From Sulfuriferula sp. (GTDB taxonomy: Bacteria > Pseudomonadota > Gammaproteobacteria > Burkholderiales > Sulfuriferulaceae), in assembly GCA_027311185.1 (NCBI GenBank), contig DAICZK010000113.1, positions 1 to 5,087 on the forward strand: DNA of 5,087 nt. Reading direction: 5' to 3'. Positions 4,388-5,087 of this stretch are shown here, one piece after another (within the stretch, counting starts at the first letter, position 1; each line of letters starts with the position of its first letter). The notes below the pieces were generated by a model, which saw nothing but the letters and a program-made list of their open reading frames with translations, searched no databases and was not told where the DNA came from. A program made the translations under genes and the position numbers.

Positions 4388-5087
4388 CAGTGTTTCAATT
4401 TATAATAAGGGAATTGTTGCAGGCTCATGCCTTCAAAAGTCGGCTCGAACGGCGGATGATCGCCGATGAAATCATCGGGATAATAGGCCAGATTCACCGC
4501 TCCCAGGCGTACGAGCATCTGCATCCAGCTTTTAAGCGTATTTCCATCTATCCATTGATTGGTCTGCCAGTTTTTGGTTTGCAGTTCGAATACGACTTTC
4601 TGCAACGCGCCGGGCGTTTGCGCGACAGTTTGCGCCAGTTTCTGCAGCCAGGCGGCGGGCTTCTCCTGCGTGCCGTCGAGATAGGGCATGGCCATGAGCG
4701 CGATATGATCGTAGTTCGCGAGGAATGGCGCAAGCGCCTGGGCGAAGCGCGCTTCGGCGGCGGGATCGAGTACGACGCGGGCGTACAGGTTGCGCGCGAC
4801 GCTGAATTTGATCGTGGCGTCGACATAAAAAGCCAGCCGATCGCTGACAAGCTTGCCAAAGGCGATCAATGCATCGGTTTTCTGGCGCGGGGTGAGCATT
4901 GCGCCGGTTAGCGGCTGGCTGCTCCCCGGCCAGCGTGCGGAGCGATCGAGCACCGTGGCGTCTTCGTCTTCGGCCAGATACGCGTCATCGTGAATCAACA
5001 GGCCGTGGATGCCGGTACAGCTCTTGCCCAGATCGGCGTAAATCTGCCCCACCAGCGTCAGCGTTTCGGGCAGGAACGGACTCAGGC
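4387..5087 (-). CDS. pgaB: PNAG N-deacetylase/hydrolase PgaB, C-terminal part
   Basis: The last 232 codons are present; the frame stays open to the right edge (no stop upstream of GTG 5052), so the gene is cut by the window, not broken. E. coli PgaB has about 670 residues: an N-terminal polysaccharide deacetylase (CE4) domain and a C-terminal glycoside hydrolase domain (GH153), in a periplasmic, outer-membrane-anchored protein that partly deacetylates PNAG for export through PgaA. What is visible is the second half of the C-terminal domain: GLLIHDDAYL with the paired catalytic-site aspartates (4989-4984), ARNLYARVV, MAMPYLDG, VFELQTKNWQ, and LGAVNLAYYPDDF. These match E. coli FHDDALL, ARNIFALPV, MAMPYLEG, LELQAQNWQ and YYPDNF in order. 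The deacetylase domain and lipoprotein signal lie outside the window. Confidence 0.92.
   Translation of the reverse strand, partial: LSPFLPETLTLVGQIYADLGKSCTGIHGLLIHDDAYLAEDEDATVLDRSARWPGSSQPLTGAMLTPRQKTDALIAFGKLVSDRLAFYVDATIKFSVARNLYARVVLDPAAEARFAQALAPFLANYDHIALMAMPYLDGTQEKPAAWLQKLAQTVAQTPGALQKVVFELQTKNWQTNQWIDGNTLKSWMQMLVRLGAVNLAYYPDDFIGDHPPFEPTFEGMSLQQFPYYKLKH

Noticed and set aside
3878..4405. Long plus-strand open frame opposite pgaC.
   Set aside because: It is the antisense shadow of a well-conserved glycosyltransferase, with no motif of its own.
1..5087. CRISPR array, tRNA, rRNA or toxin-antitoxin genes.
   Set aside because: No regular spaced repeats, tRNA-like cloverleaf or paired small genes were seen on reading both strands.

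Overview
The window looks like chromosomal DNA of a Gram-negative proteobacterium, probably a betaproteobacterium. GC content is moderate by eye, the metE/metR pair is divergent, and there is a Pga-type exopolysaccharide locus. The genus cannot be fixed from this sequence; an iron-oxidiser or nitrifier-like member of the Nitrosomonadales is only a guess.

Left part (1-1188), methionine biosynthesis. The first 53 codons of metE (cobalamin-independent methionine synthase) run leftward off the window edge. They are divergent from metR, the LysR-type activator of metE. The 112-base gap between them holds a perfect MetR-type box, TGAA-N5-TTCA, just upstream of the metR start. A second T-N11-A inverted repeat lies beside it. 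The gap is too short for a cobalamin riboswitch.

Middle part (1189-1896), a decayed insertion sequence. No intact gene lies here. On the minus strand there are frameshifted fragments of an IS3-family transposase (orfA start, orfB pieces, orfB C-terminus). They are bracketed by degenerate terminal inverted repeats at 1191-1217 and 1854-1879. The remnant is about 0.69 kb, roughly half the usual length. It begins 2 bases after the metR stop codon and ends 5 bases before the Shine-Dalgarno of the next gene. Removing it would place metR and the downstream VOC gene 19 bases apart in the same direction, so the element probably split a metR-VOC operon. The element also keeps a hairpin that would hide the transposase ribosome binding site.

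Next (1897-2217) is a small single-domain VOC (glyoxalase/bleomycin-resistance fold) protein with a strong ribosome binding site. A 332-base convergent intergenic region follows (2218-2549), containing a rho-independent terminator oriented for the leftward operon.

Right part (2550-5087), poly-beta-1,6-N-acetylglucosamine (PNAG) synthesis and export, all on the minus strand: the 3' part of pgaB (C-terminal glycoside hydrolase domain), then pgaC (GT2 synthase), then pgaD. The genes overlap by 1 and 4 bases, indicating translational coupling. pgaA and the N-terminal deacetylase domain of PgaB would lie beyond the right edge.

I see no wholly new system. The most informative structure is the IS3 relic wedged exactly between metR and the VOC gene.
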